DNA from: Manihot esculenta
Lineage: Eukaryota > Streptophyta > Magnoliopsida > Malpighiales > Euphorbiaceae
Direction: 5' to 3'
Length of the DNA: 64,000 bases
Assembly (NCBI RefSeq): GCF_001659605.2
Contig: NW_025215482.1
Span: 946,135 to 1,010,134 of the forward strand
Under the pieces are notes generated by a model, which did not search any database, had not been told where the DNA came from, and saw only the letters and a list, made by a program, of their open reading frames with translations. Shown here piece by piece: positions 1 to 13,200 of this stretch. The position numbers and the translations under genes are program-made. Every line of letters begins with the position of its first letter. The first letter of the stretch is position 1.

Positions 1-349
1 TAATAGCTTCCATCCCAAAAAACTGCCAAGTCTATCACCCATGTTACAATCCGGTGCCCGATTTCGGCTAATAGCTCCATCCTAAAACACTAGGTCTCTG
101 CAAGTCTATGACCCATGTTACATCCGGTGCACGATTTCGGCCTAATAGCTTCCATCCCAAACCAAGTCTATCACCCATGTTACATCCGGTGCCCGATTTC
201 GGCCTAATAGCTTCCATCCCAAAACTGCCAAGTCTATCACCCATGTTACATCCGGTGCCCGATTTCGGCTAATAGCTTCCATCCCAAACAACTGGCAAGT
301 CTATCACCCATGTTTACATCTGGTGCCCATTTCGGCCTAATAGCTTCCA
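1..349 (+). repeat. 67-bp satellite array, left edge, divergent monomers
   Basis: About five tandem copies of the 67-bp satellite carry many small indels and substitutions: an extra a in ACAATCCGG, a longer linker CACTAGGTCTCTGCAAG, and missing g's in TTCGGC. The piece ends at a 1000-N gap, so part of the divergence may be poor consensus at a contig edge. No gene is visible. Confidence 0.9.
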
Positions 350-1349
350 NNNNNNNNNNNNNNNNNNNNNNNNNNNNNNNNNNNNNNNNNNNNNNNNNNN
401 NNNNNNNNNNNNNNNNNNNNNNNNNNNNNNNNNNNNNNNNNNNNNNNNNNNNNNNNNNNNNNNNNNNNNNNNNNNNNNNNNNNNNNNNNNNNNNNNNNNN
501 NNNNNNNNNNNNNNNNNNNNNNNNNNNNNNNNNNNNNNNNNNNNNNNNNNNNNNNNNNNNNNNNNNNNNNNNNNNNNNNNNNNNNNNNNNNNNNNNNNNN
601 NNNNNNNNNNNNNNNNNNNNNNNNNNNNNNNNNNNNNNNNNNNNNNNNNNNNNNNNNNNNNNNNNNNNNNNNNNNNNNNNNNNNNNNNNNNNNNNNNNNN
701 NNNNNNNNNNNNNNNNNNNNNNNNNNNNNNNNNNNNNNNNNNNNNNNNNNNNNNNNNNNNNNNNNNNNNNNNNNNNNNNNNNNNNNNNNNNNNNNNNNNN
801 NNNNNNNNNNNNNNNNNNNNNNNNNNNNNNNNNNNNNNNNNNNNNNNNNNNNNNNNNNNNNNNNNNNNNNNNNNNNNNNNNNNNNNNNNNNNNNNNNNNN
901 NNNNNNNNNNNNNNNNNNNNNNNNNNNNNNNNNNNNNNNNNNNNNNNNNNNNNNNNNNNNNNNNNNNNNNNNNNNNNNNNNNNNNNNNNNNNNNNNNNNN
1001 NNNNNNNNNNNNNNNNNNNNNNNNNNNNNNNNNNNNNNNNNNNNNNNNNNNNNNNNNNNNNNNNNNNNNNNNNNNNNNNNNNNNNNNNNNNNNNNNNNNN
1101 NNNNNNNNNNNNNNNNNNNNNNNNNNNNNNNNNNNNNNNNNNNNNNNNNNNNNNNNNNNNNNNNNNNNNNNNNNNNNNNNNNNNNNNNNNNNNNNNNNNN
1201 NNNNNNNNNNNNNNNNNNNNNNNNNNNNNNNNNNNNNNNNNNNNNNNNNNNNNNNNNNNNNNNNNNNNNNNNNNNNNNNNNNNNNNNNNNNNNNNNNNNN
1301 NNNNNNNNNNNNNNNNNNNNNNNNNNNNNNNNNNNNNNNNNNNNNNNNN
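350..1349. other. assembly gap (1000 N)
   Basis: The run is exactly 1000 N, as are the other three gaps in the window. This is the signature of a fixed-size scaffold placeholder, so the true distance is unknown. Satellite in the same orientation lies on both sides. Confidence 0.98.
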
Positions 1350-4200
1350 CATCCCATGTTACATCCGGTGCCCGATTTCAGCCTAATAGCTTCCATCCCA
1401 AAAACTTCAAGTCTATCACCCATGTTACATCCGGTGCCCGATTTCGGCCTAATAGCTTCCATCCTAAAAACTGGCAAATCTATCACCCATGTTACATCCG
1501 GTGCCCGATTTCGGCTAATAGCTTCCATCCCAAAAACTGGAAAGTCTATCACCCATGTTACATCCGGTGCCCGATTTCGGCCTAATAGCTTCCATCCAAA
1601 AACTGGCAAGTCTATCACCCATGTTACATCCGGTGCCCCATTTCGGCCTAATAGCTTCCATCCAAAAACTGGCAAGTCTATCACCCATGTTACATCCGGT
1701 GCCCGATTTCGGCCTAATAGCTTCCATCCCAAAAACTGCCAAGTCTATAACCCATTTTACATCCGATGCCCTATTTCGGCCTAATAGCGTCCATCCCAAA
1801 AACTGCCAAGTCTATCACCCATGTTACATCCGGTGCCCGATTTCGGCCTAATAGCTTCCATCCCAAAAAACTGCCAAGTCTATCACCCATGTTACATCCG
1901 ATGCCCGATTTCGGCCTAATAGCTTCCATTCCAAAAACTTCCAAAACTAGACAGTCTATCACCCATGTTACATCCGGTGCCCGATTTCGGCCTAATAGCT
2001 TCCATCCCAAAAACTGGCAAGTCTATCACCCATGTTACATCCGGTGCCCGATTTAGGCCTAATAGCTTCCATCCCAAAAACTGGCAAGTCTATCACCCAT
2101 GTTACATCCGGTGCCCGATTTCGGCCTAATAGCTTCCATCCCAAAAACTGGCAAGTCTATCACCCATGTTACATCCGGTGCCCGATTTCGGCCTAATAGC
2201 TTCCATCCCAAAAACTGCCAGTCTATCACCCATGTTACATCCGGTGCCCGATTTCGGCCTAATAGCTTCCATCCCAAAAACTGCCAAGTCTATCACCCAT
2301 GTTACATCCGGTGCCCGATTTCGGCCTAATAGCTTCCATTCCAAAAACTTCCAAAAACTAGACAGTCTATCACCCATGTTACATCCGGTGCCCGATTTAG
2401 GCCTAATAGCTTCCATCCCAAAAACTGGCCAAGTCTATCACCCATGTTACCACCGGTGCCCGATTTCGGCCTAATAGCTTCCATCCCGAAAACTGGAAAG
2501 TCTATCACCCATGTTACATCCGGTGCCCGATTTCGACCTAATAGCTTCCAACCCAAAAACTGCCAAGTCTATCACCCATGTTACATCCGGTGCTCGATTT
2601 CGACCTAATAGCTTCCATCCCAAAACTGCCAAGTCTATCACCCATGTTACATCGGTGCCCGATTTCGGCCTAAATAGCTTCCATCCCAAAAACTTGCCAA
2701 GTCTATCACCCATGTTACATCCGGTGCCGATTTCGTCCTAATAGCTTCCATCCCCAAACACTGCCAAGTCTATCACCATGTTACATCCGGTGCCCGATTT
2801 CGTTCCTAATAAGCTTCCATCCCAAAACAACTAGCCCAAGTCTATTCACCCATGTTACATCCGGTGCCCGATTTCGGCCCTAATAGCTTCCATCCCAAAA
2901 AACTGCCAAGTCTATCACCATGTTACATCCGGTGCCCTGATTTCGGGCCCTTAATAGCTTCCATTCCCAAACACTGCCAGGTCTATCACCCATGTTACAT
3001 TCCGGTGCCCGATTTCGGCCTAATAGCTTCCATCCCAAAAACTGCCAAGTCTATCACCCATGTTTACATCCGGTGCCCATTTCGTGCCTAATAGCTTCCA
3101 TCCCAAAACACTGGCCAAGTCTATCACCCATGTTACATCGGTGCCCGATTTCGGCCTAATAGCTTCCATCCCAAAAACTGCCAAGTCTATCACCCATGTT
3201 ACATCCGGTGCCCGATTTCGTCCTAATAGCTTCCATCCCAAAAACTGCCAAGTCTATCACCCATGTTACATCCGGTGCTCGATTTCGACCTAATAGCTTT
3301 CCATCCGAAAAAACTGCTAATTCTATCACCCATGTTACATACGGTGCCCGATTTCAGCCTAATAGCTCCCATCCCAAAAACTGCCAAGTCTATCACCCAT
3401 GTTACATCTGATGCCCGATTTCGGCCTAATAGCTTCCATTCCAAAACTTCCAAAAACTAGACAGTCTATCACCCATGTTACATCCGGTGCCCGATTTCGG
3501 CTAATAGCTTCCATCCCAAAAACTGGAAAGTCTATCACCCATGTTACATCCGGTGCCCGATTTCGGCCTAATAGCTTCCATCCCAAAAACTGGCAAGTCT
3601 ATCACCCATGTTACATCCGGTGCCCGATTTCGGCCTAATAGCTTCCATCCCAAAACTGCCAAGTCTATCACCCATGTTACATCCGGTGCCCGATTTCGGC
3701 CTAATAGCTTCCATCCCAAAAACTGCCAAGTCTATCACCCATGTTACATCCGGTGCCCGATTTCGGCCTAATAGCTTCCATCCCAAACACTTGCCAAGTC
3801 TATCACCCATGTTACATCCGGTGCCCGATTTCGGCCTAATAGCTTCCATCCCAAACACTGCCAAGTCTATCACCCATGTTACATCCGGTGCCCGATTTCG
3901 GCCTAATAGCTTCCATCCCAAAAACTGCCAAGTCTATCACCCATGTTACATCCGGTGCCCGATTTCGGCCTAATAGCTTCCATCCCAAAAAACTGCCAAG
4001 TCTATCACCCATGTTACATCCGGTGCCCGATTTCGGCCTAATAGCTTCCATCCCAAAAAACTTCCAAGTCTATCACCCATGTTACATCGGTGCCCGATTT
4101 CGGCCTAATAGCTTTCCATCCCAAAAACTGCCAAGTCTATCACCCATGTTACATCCGTGCCCGATTTCGTCCTAATAGCTTCCATCCCAAAAACTGCCAA
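1350..4200 (+). repeat. 67-bp satellite, divergent block
   Basis: These are tandem monomers of the same satellite but with high variation. Variants include ACTGGCAAG and ACTTCAAG in place of ACTGCCAAG, TTCGTCC or TTCGACC in place of TTCGGCC, GATGCCC in place of GGTGCCC, and longer monomers carrying AACTTCCAAAAACTAGACAG (near 1930, 2340 and 3440). Between about 2640 and 3130 single-base indels are dense (for example AATAAGCTTCC, GCCCTGATTTCGGGCCC). It may be an old, poorly homogenised edge of the array, noisy consensus, or both. Confidence 0.9.
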
Positions 4201-7200
4201 GTCTATCACCCATGTTACATCCGGTGCTCGATTTCGGCCTAATAGCTTCCATCCCAAAAACTGCCAAGTCTATCACCCATGTTACATCCGGTGCCCGATT
4301 TCGGCCTAATAGCTTCCATCCCAAAAACTGCCAAGTCTATCACCCATGTTACATCCGGTGCCCGATTTCGGCCTAATAGCTTCCATCCCAAAAACTGCCA
4401 AGTCTATCACCCATGTTACATCCGGTGCCCGATTTCGGCCTAATAGCTTCCATCCCAAAAACTGCCAAGTCTATCACCCATGTTACATCCGGTGCCCGAT
4501 TTCGGCCTAATAGCTTCCATCCCAAAAACTGCCAAGTCTATCACCCATGTTACATCCGGTGCCCGATTTCGGCCTAATAGCTTCCATCCCAAAAACTGCC
4601 AAGTCTATCACCCATGTTACATCCGGTGCCCGATTTCGGCCTAATAGCTTCCATCCCAAAAACTGCCAAGTCTATCACCCATGTTACATCCGGTGCCCGA
4701 TTTCGGCCTAATAGCTTCCATCCCAAAAACTGCCAAGTCTATCACCCATGTTACATCCGGTGCCCGATTTCGGCCTAATAGCTTCCATCCCAAAAACTGC
4801 CAAGTCTATCACCCATGTTACATCCGGTGCCCGATTTCGGCCTAATAGCTTCCATCCCAAAACTGCCAAGTCTATCACCCATGTTACATCCGGTGCCCGA
4901 TTTCGTCCTAATAGCTTCCATCCCAAAAACTGCCAAGTCTATCACCCATGTTACATCCGGTGCCCGATTTCGGCCTAATAGCTTCCATCCCAAAAACTGC
5001 CAAGTCTATCACCCATGTTACATCCGGTGCCCGATTTCGGCCTAATAGCTTCCATCCCAAAAACTGCCAAGTCTATCACCCATGTTACATCCGGTGCCCG
5101 ATTTCGGCCTAATAGCTTTCCATCCCAAAAACTTCCAAGTCTATCACCCATGTTACATCCGGTGCCCGATTTCGGCCTAATAGCTTCCATCCCAAAAACT
5201 GCCAAGTCTATCACCCATGTTACATCCGGTGCCCGATTTCGGCCTAATAGCTTCCATCCCAAAACTGCCAAGTCTATCACCCATGTTACATCCGGTGCCC
5301 GATTTCGGCCTAATAGCTTCCATCCCAAAACTGCCAAGTCTATCACCCATGTTACATCCGGTGCCCGATTTCGGCCTAATAGCTTCCATCCCAAAAACTG
5401 CCAAGTCTATCACCCATGTTACATCCGGTGCCCGATTTCGGCCTAATAGCTTCCATCCCAAAAACTGCCAAGTCTATCACCCATGTTACATCCGGTGCCC
5501 GATTTCGGCCTAATAGCTTCCATCCAAAAACTGCCAAGTCTATCACCCATGTTACATCCGGTGCCCGATTTCGGCCTAATAGCTTCCATCCCAAAAAACT
5601 GCCAAGTCTATCACCCATGTTACATCCGGTGCCCGATTTCGGCCTAATAGCTTCCATCCCAAAAACTGCCAAGTCTATCACCCATGTTACATCCGGTGCC
5701 CGATTTCGGCCTAATAGCTTCCATCCCAAAAACTGCCAAGTCTATCACCCATGTTACATCCGGTGCCCGATTTCGGCCTAATAGCTTCCATCCAAAAACT
5801 GCCAAGTCTATCACCCATGTTACATCCGGTGCCCGATTTCGGCCTAATAGCTTCCATCCCAAAAACTGCCAAGTCTATCACCCATGTTACATCCGGTGCC
5901 CGATTTCGGCCTAATAGCTTCCATCCCAAAAACTGCCAAGTCTATCACCCATGTTACATCCGGTGCCCGATTTCGGCCTAATAGCTTCCATCCCAAAAAC
6001 TGCCAAGTCTATCACCCATGTTACATCCGGTGCCCGATTTCGGCCTAATAGCTTCCATCCCAAAAACTGCCAAGTCTATCACCCATGTTACATCCGGTGC
6101 CCGATTTCGGCCTAATAGCTTCCATCCCAAAAACTGCCAAGTCTATCACCCATGTTACATCCGGTGCCCGATTTCGGCCTAATAGCTTCCATCCCAAAAA
6201 CTGCCAAGTCTATCACCCATGTTACATCCGGTGCCCGATTTCGGCCTAATAGCTTCCATCCCAAAAACTGCCAAGTCTATCACCCATGTTACATCCGGTG
6301 CCCGATTTCGGCCTAATAGCTTCCATCCCAAAAACTGCCAAGTCTATCACCCATGTTACATCCGGTGCCCGATTTCGGCCTAATAGCTTCCATCCCAAAA
6401 ACTGCCAAGTCTATCACCCATGTTACATCCGGTGCCCGATTTCGGCCTAATAGCTTCCATCCCAAAAACTGCCAAGTCTATCACCCATGTTACATCCGGT
6501 GCCCGATTTCGGCCTAATAGCTTCCATCCCAAAAACTGCCAAGTCTATCACCCATGTTACATCCGGTGCCCGATTTCGGCCTAATAGCTTCCATCCCAAA
6601 AACTGCCAAGTCTATCACCCATGTTACATCCGGTGCCCGATTTCGGCCTAATAGCTTCCATCCCAAAAACTGCCAAGTCTATCACCCATGTTACATCCGG
6701 TGCCCGATTTCGGCCTAATAGCTTCCATCCCAAAAACTGCCAAGTCTATCACCCATGTTACATCCGGTGCCCGATTTCGGCCTAATAGCTTCCATCCCAA
6801 AAACTGCCAAGTCTATCACCCATGTTACATCCGGTGCCCGATTTCGGCCTAATAGCTTCCATCCCAAAAACTGCCAAGTCTATCACCCATGTTACATCCG
6901 GTGCCCGATTTCGGCCTAATAGCTTCCATCCCAAAAACTGCCAAGTCTATCACCCATGTTACATCCGGTGCCCGATTTCGGCCTAATAGCTTCCATCCCA
7001 AAAACTGCCAAGTCTATCACCCATGTTACATCCGGTGCCCGATTTCGGCCTAATAGCTTCCATCCCAAAAACTGCCAAGTCTATCACCCATGTTACATCC
7101 GGTGCCCGATTTCGGCCTAATAGCTTCCATCCCAAAAACTGCCAAGTCTATCACCCATGTTACATCCGGTGCCCGATTTCGGCCTAATAGCTTCCATCCC

Positions 7201-10200
7201 AAAAACTGCCAAGTCTATCACCCATGTTACATCCGGTGCCCGATTTCGGCCTAATAGCTTCCATCCCAAAAACTGCCAAGTCTATCACCCATGTTACATC
7301 CGGTGCCCGATTTCGGCCTAATAGCTTCCATCCCAAAAACTGCCAAGTCTATCACCCATGTTACATCCGGTGCCCGATTTCGGCCTAATAGCTTCCATCC
7401 CAAAAACTGCCAAGTCTATCACCCATGTTACATCCGGTGCCCGATTTCGGCCTAATAGCTTCCATCCCAAAAACTGCCAAGTCTATCACCCATGTTACAT
7501 CCGGTGCCCGATTTCGGCCTAATAGCTTCCATCCCAAAAACTGCCAAGTCTATCACCCATGTTACATCCGGTGCCCGATTTCGGCCTAATAGCTTCCATC
7601 CCAAAAACTGCCAAGTCTATCACCCATGTTACATCCGGTGCCCGATTTCGGCCTAATAGCTTCCATCCCAAAAACTGCCAAGTCTATCACCCATGTTACA
7701 TCCGGTGCCCGATTTCGGCCTAATAGCTTCCATCCCAAAAACTGCCAAGTCTATCACCCATGTTACATCCGGTGCCCGATTTCGGCCTAATAGCTTCCAT
7801 CCCAAAAACTGCCAAGTCTATCACCCATGTTACATCCGGTGCCCGATTTCGGCCTAATAGCTTCCATCCCAAAAACTGCCAAGTCTATCACCCATGTTAC
7901 ATCCGGTGCCCGATTTCGGCCTAATAGCTTCCATCCCAAAAACTGCCAAGTCTATCACCCATGTTACATCCGGTGCCCGATTTCGGCCTAATAGCTTCCA
8001 TCCCAAAAACTGCCAAGTCTATCACCCATGTTACATCCGGTGCCCGATTTCGGCCTAATAGCTTCCATCCCAAAAACTGCCAAGTCTATCACCCATGTTA
8101 CATCCGGTGCCCGATTTCGGCCTAATAGCTTCCATCCCAAAAACTGCCAAGTCTATCACCCATGTTACATCCGGTGCCCGATTTCGGCCTAATAGCTTCC
8201 ATCCCAAAAACTGCCAAGTCTATCACCCATGTTACATCCGGTGCCCGATTTCGGCCTAATAGCTTCCATCCCAAAAACTGCCAAGTCTATCACCCATGTT
8301 ACATCCGGTGCCCGATTTCGGCCTAATAGCTTCCATCCCAAAAACTGCCAAGTCTATCACCCATGTTACATCCGGTGCCCGATTTCGGCCTAATAGCTTC
8401 CATCCCAAAAACTGCCAAGTCTATCACCCATGTTACATCCGGTGCCCGATTTCGGCCTAATAGCTTCCATCCCAAAAACTGCCAAGTCTATCACCCATGT
8501 TACATCCGGTGCCCGATTTCGGCCTAATAGCTTCCATCCCAAAAACTGCCAAGTCTATCACCCATGTTACATCCGGTGCCCGATTTCGGCCTAATAGCTT
8601 CCATCCCAAAAACTGCCAAGTCTATCACCCATGTTACATCCGGTGCCCGATTTCGGCCTAATAGCTTCCATCCCAAAAACTGCCAAGTCTATCACCCATG
8701 TTACATCCGGTGCCCGATTTCGGCCTAATAGCTTCCATCCCAAAAACTGCCAAGTCTATCACCCATGTTACATCCGGTGCCCGATTTCGGCCTAATAGCT
8801 TCCATCCCAAAAACTGCCAAGTCTATCACCCATGTTACATCCGGTGCCCGATTTCGGCCTAATAGCTTCCATCCCAAAAACTGCCAAGTCTATCACCCAT
8901 GTTACATCCGGTGCCCGATTTCGGCCTAATAGCTTCCATCCCAAAAACTGCCAAGTCTATCACCCATGTTACATCCGGTGCCCGATTTCGCCTAATAGCT
9001 TCCATCCCAAAAACTGCCAAGTCTATCACCCATGTTACATCCGGTGCCCGATTTCGGCCTAATAGCTTCCATCCCAAACACTGCCAAGTCTATCACCCAT
9101 GTTACATCCGGTGCCCGATTTCGGCCTAATAGCTTCCATCCCAAAAAACTTGCCAAGTCTATCACCCATGTTACATCCGGTGCCCGATTTCGGCCTAATA
9201 GCTTCCATCCCAAACACTGCCAAGTCTATCACCCATGTTACATCCGGTGCCCGATTTCGGCCTAATAGCTTCCATCCCAAAAAACTGCCAAGTCTATCAC
9301 CCATGTTACATCCGGTGCCCGATTTCGGCCTAATAGCTTCCATCCCAAAAACTGCCAAGTCTATCACCCATGTTACATCCGGTGCCCGATTTCGGCCTAA
9401 TAGCTTCCATCCCAAAAACTGCCAAGTCTATCACCCATGTTACATCCGGTGCCCGATTTCGGCCTAATAGCTTCCATCCCAAAAACTGCCAAGTCTATCA
9501 CCCATGTTACATCCGGTGCCCGATTTCGGCCTAATAGCTTCCATCCCAAAAACTGCCAAGTCTATCACCCATGTTACATCCGGTGCCCGATTTCGGCCTA
9601 ATAGCTTCCATCCCAAAAACTGCCAAGTCTATCACCCATGTTACATCCGGTGCCCGATTTCGGCCTAATAGCTTCCATCCCAAAAACTGCCAAGTCTATC
9701 ACCCATGTTACATCCGGTGCCCGATTTCGGCCTAATAGCTTCCATCCCAAAACACTGCCAAGTCTATCACCCATGTTACATCCGGTGCCCGATTTCGGCC
9801 TAATAGCTTCCATCCCAAAAACTGCCAAGTCTATCACCCATGTTACATCCGGTGCCCGATTTCGGCCTAATAGCTTCCATCCCAAAAACTGCCAAGTCTA
9901 TCACCCATGTTACATCCGGTGCCCGATTTCGGCCTAATAGCTTCCATCCCAAAAACTGGCAAGTCTATCACCCATGTTACATCGGTGCCCGATTTCGGCC
10001 TAATAGCTTCCATCCCAAAAACTGCCAAGTCTATCACCCATGTTACATCCGGTGCCCGATTTCGGCCCTAATAGCTTCCATCCCAAAAACTGCCAAGTCT
10101 ATCACCCCATGTTACATCGGTGCCCGATTTCGGCCTAATAGCTTCATCCAAAAAACTGCCAAGTCTATCACCCATGTTACATCCGGTGCCCGATTTTCGG

Positions 10201-13200
10201 CCCTAATAGCTTCCATCCCAAAAACTGCCAAGTCTATCACCCATGTTACATCCGGTGCCCGATTTCGGCCTAATAGCTTCCATCCCAAAAACTGCCAAGT
10301 CTATCACCCATGTTACATCCGGTGCCCGATTTCGTCCTAATAGCTTCCATCCCAAACACTGCCAAGTCTATCACCCATGTTACATCCGGTGCCCGATTTC
10401 GGCCTAATAGCTTCCATCCCAAAACTCCAAGTCTATCACCCATGTACATCCGGTGCCCGATTTCGGCCTAATAGCTTCCATCCCAAAAACTGCCAAGTCT
10501 ATCACCCATGTTACATCCGGTGCCCGATTTCGACCTAATAGCTTCATCCGAAAAAACTGCTAATTCTATCACCCATGTTACCATACGGTGCCCGATTTCG
10601 GCCTAATAGCTCCCATCCCAAAAACTGCCAAGTCTATCACCCATGTTACATCTGATGCCCGATTTCGGCCTTAATAGCTTCCATTCCAAAAACTTCCAAA
10701 AAACTAGACAGTCTATCAACCCATGTTACATCCGGGTGCCCCGATTTGGGCTAATAGTTTCCACCCCGAAAACTGGAAAGTCTATCACCCATGTTACATC
10801 CGGTGCCCATTTCGGCCTAATAGCTTCCATCCCAACAACTGCAAGTCTATCACCCATGTTACATCTGGTTGCCCGATTTCGGCCTATAGCTTCCATCCCA
10901 AACAACTGGCAAGGTCTATCACCCATGTTACATCTGGCAAGTCTATCACCCATGTTACATCCGGTGCCGATTTCGGCCTAATAGCTTCCATCCCAACAAC
11001 TGGCAAGTCATCCCCATGTTACATCTGGTGCCACCATGTTACATCCGGTGCCCGATTTCGGCCTAATAGCTTCCATCCCAAAAACTGCCAAGTCTATCAC
11101 CCATGTTACATCCGGTGCCCGATTTCGGCCTAATAGCTTCCATCCCAAAAACTGCCAAGTCTATCACCCATGTTACATCCGGTGCCCGATTTCGGCCTAA
11201 TAGCTTCCATCCAAAAACTGCCAAGTCTATCACCCATGTTACATCCGGTGCCCGATTTCGGCCTAATAGCTTCCATCCCAAAAACTGCCAAGTCTATCAC
11301 CCATGTTACATCCGGTGCCCGATTTCGGCCTAATAGCTTCCATCCCAAACACTGCCAAGTCTATCACCCATGTTACATCCGGTGCCCGATTTCGGCCTAA
11401 TAGCTTCCATCCCAAAAACTGCCAAGTCTATCACCCATGTTACATCCGGTGCCCGATTTCGGCCTAATAGCTTCCATCCCAAAAACTGCCAAGTCTATCA
11501 CCCATGTTACATCCGGTGCCCGATTTCGGCCTAATAGCTTCCATCCCAAAAACTGCCAAGTCTATCACCCATGTTACATCCGGTGCCCGATTTCGGCCTA
11601 ATAGCTTCCATCCCAAAACTGCCAAGTCTATCACCCATGTTACATCCGGTGCCCGATTTCGGCCTAATAGCTTCCATCCCAAAAACTGCCAAGTCTATCA
11701 CCCATGTTACATCCGGTGCCCGATTTCGGCCTAATAGCTTCCATCCCAAAAACTGCCAAGTCTATCACCCATGTTACATCCGGTGCCCGATTTCGGCCTA
11801 ATAGCTTCCATCCCAAAACTGCCAAGTCTATCACCCATGTTACATCCGGTGCCCGATTTCGCCTAATAGCTTCCATCCCAAAAACTGCCAAGTCTATCAC
11901 CCATGTTACATCCGGTGCCCGATTTCGGCCTAATAGCTTCCATCCCAAAAACTGCCAAGTCTATCACCCATGTTACATCCGGTGCCCGATTTCGGCCTAA
12001 TAGCTTCCATCCCAAAAACTGCCAAGTCTATCACCCATGTTACATCCGGTGCCCGATTTCGGCCTAATAGCTTCCATCCCAAAACTGCCAAGTCTATCAC
12101 CCATGTTACATCCGGTGCCCGATTTCGGCCTAATAGCTTCCATCCCAAAAACTGCCAAGTCTATCACCCATGTTACATCCGGTGCCCGATTTCGCCTAAT
12201 AGCTTCCATCCCAAAAACTGCCAAGTCTATCACCCATGTTACATCCGGTGCCCGATTTCGGCCTAATAGCTTCCATCCCAAAAACTGCCAAGTCTATCAC
12301 CCATGTTACATCCGGTGCCCGATTTCGGCCTAATAGCTTCCATCCCAAAAACTGCCAAGTCTATCACCCATGTTACATCCGGTGCCCGATTTCGGCCTAA
12401 TAGCTTCCATCCCAAAACTGCCAAGTCTATCACCCATGTTACATCCGGTGCCCGATTTCGGCCTAATAGCTTCCATCCCAAAAACTTCCAAGTCTATCAC
12501 CCATGTTACATCCGGTGCCCGATTTCGGCCTAATAGCTTCCATCCCAAAAACTGCCAAGTCTATCACCCATGTTACATCCGGTGCCCGATTTCGGCCTAA
12601 TAGCTTCCATCCCAAAAACTGCCAAGTCTATCACCCATGTTACATCCGGTGCCCGATTTCGGCCTAATAGCTTCCATCCAAAAACTGCCAAGTCTATCAC
12701 CCATGTTACATCCGGTGCCCGATTTCGGCCTAATAGCTTCCATCCCAAAAACTGCCAAGTCTATCACCCATGTTACATCCGGTGCCCGATTTCGGCCTAA
12801 TAGCTTCCATCCCAAAAACTGCCAAGTCTATCACCCATGTTACATCCGGTGCCCGATTTCGGCCTAATAGCTTCCATCCCAAAACTGCCAAGTCTATCAC
12901 CCATGTTACATCCGGTGCCCGATTTCGGCCTAATAGCTTCCATCCCAAAAACTGCCAAGTCTATCACCCATGTTACATCCGGTGCCCGATTTCGGCCTAA
13001 TAGCTTCCATCCCAAAAACTGCCAAGTCTATCACCCATGTTACATCCGGTGCCCGATTTCGGCCTAATAGCTTCCATCCCAAAAACTGCCAAGTCTATCA
13101 CCCATGTTACATCCGGTGCCCGATTTCGGCCTAATAGCTTCCATCCCAAAAACTGCCAAGTCTATCACCCATGTTACATCCGGTGCCCGATTTCGGCCTA

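Noticed and set aside
4201..8980. CRISPR-like array
   Set aside because: The whole 67-bp unit is repeated with no unique spacers, and the context is plant satellite with telomeric repeats and retrotransposons.
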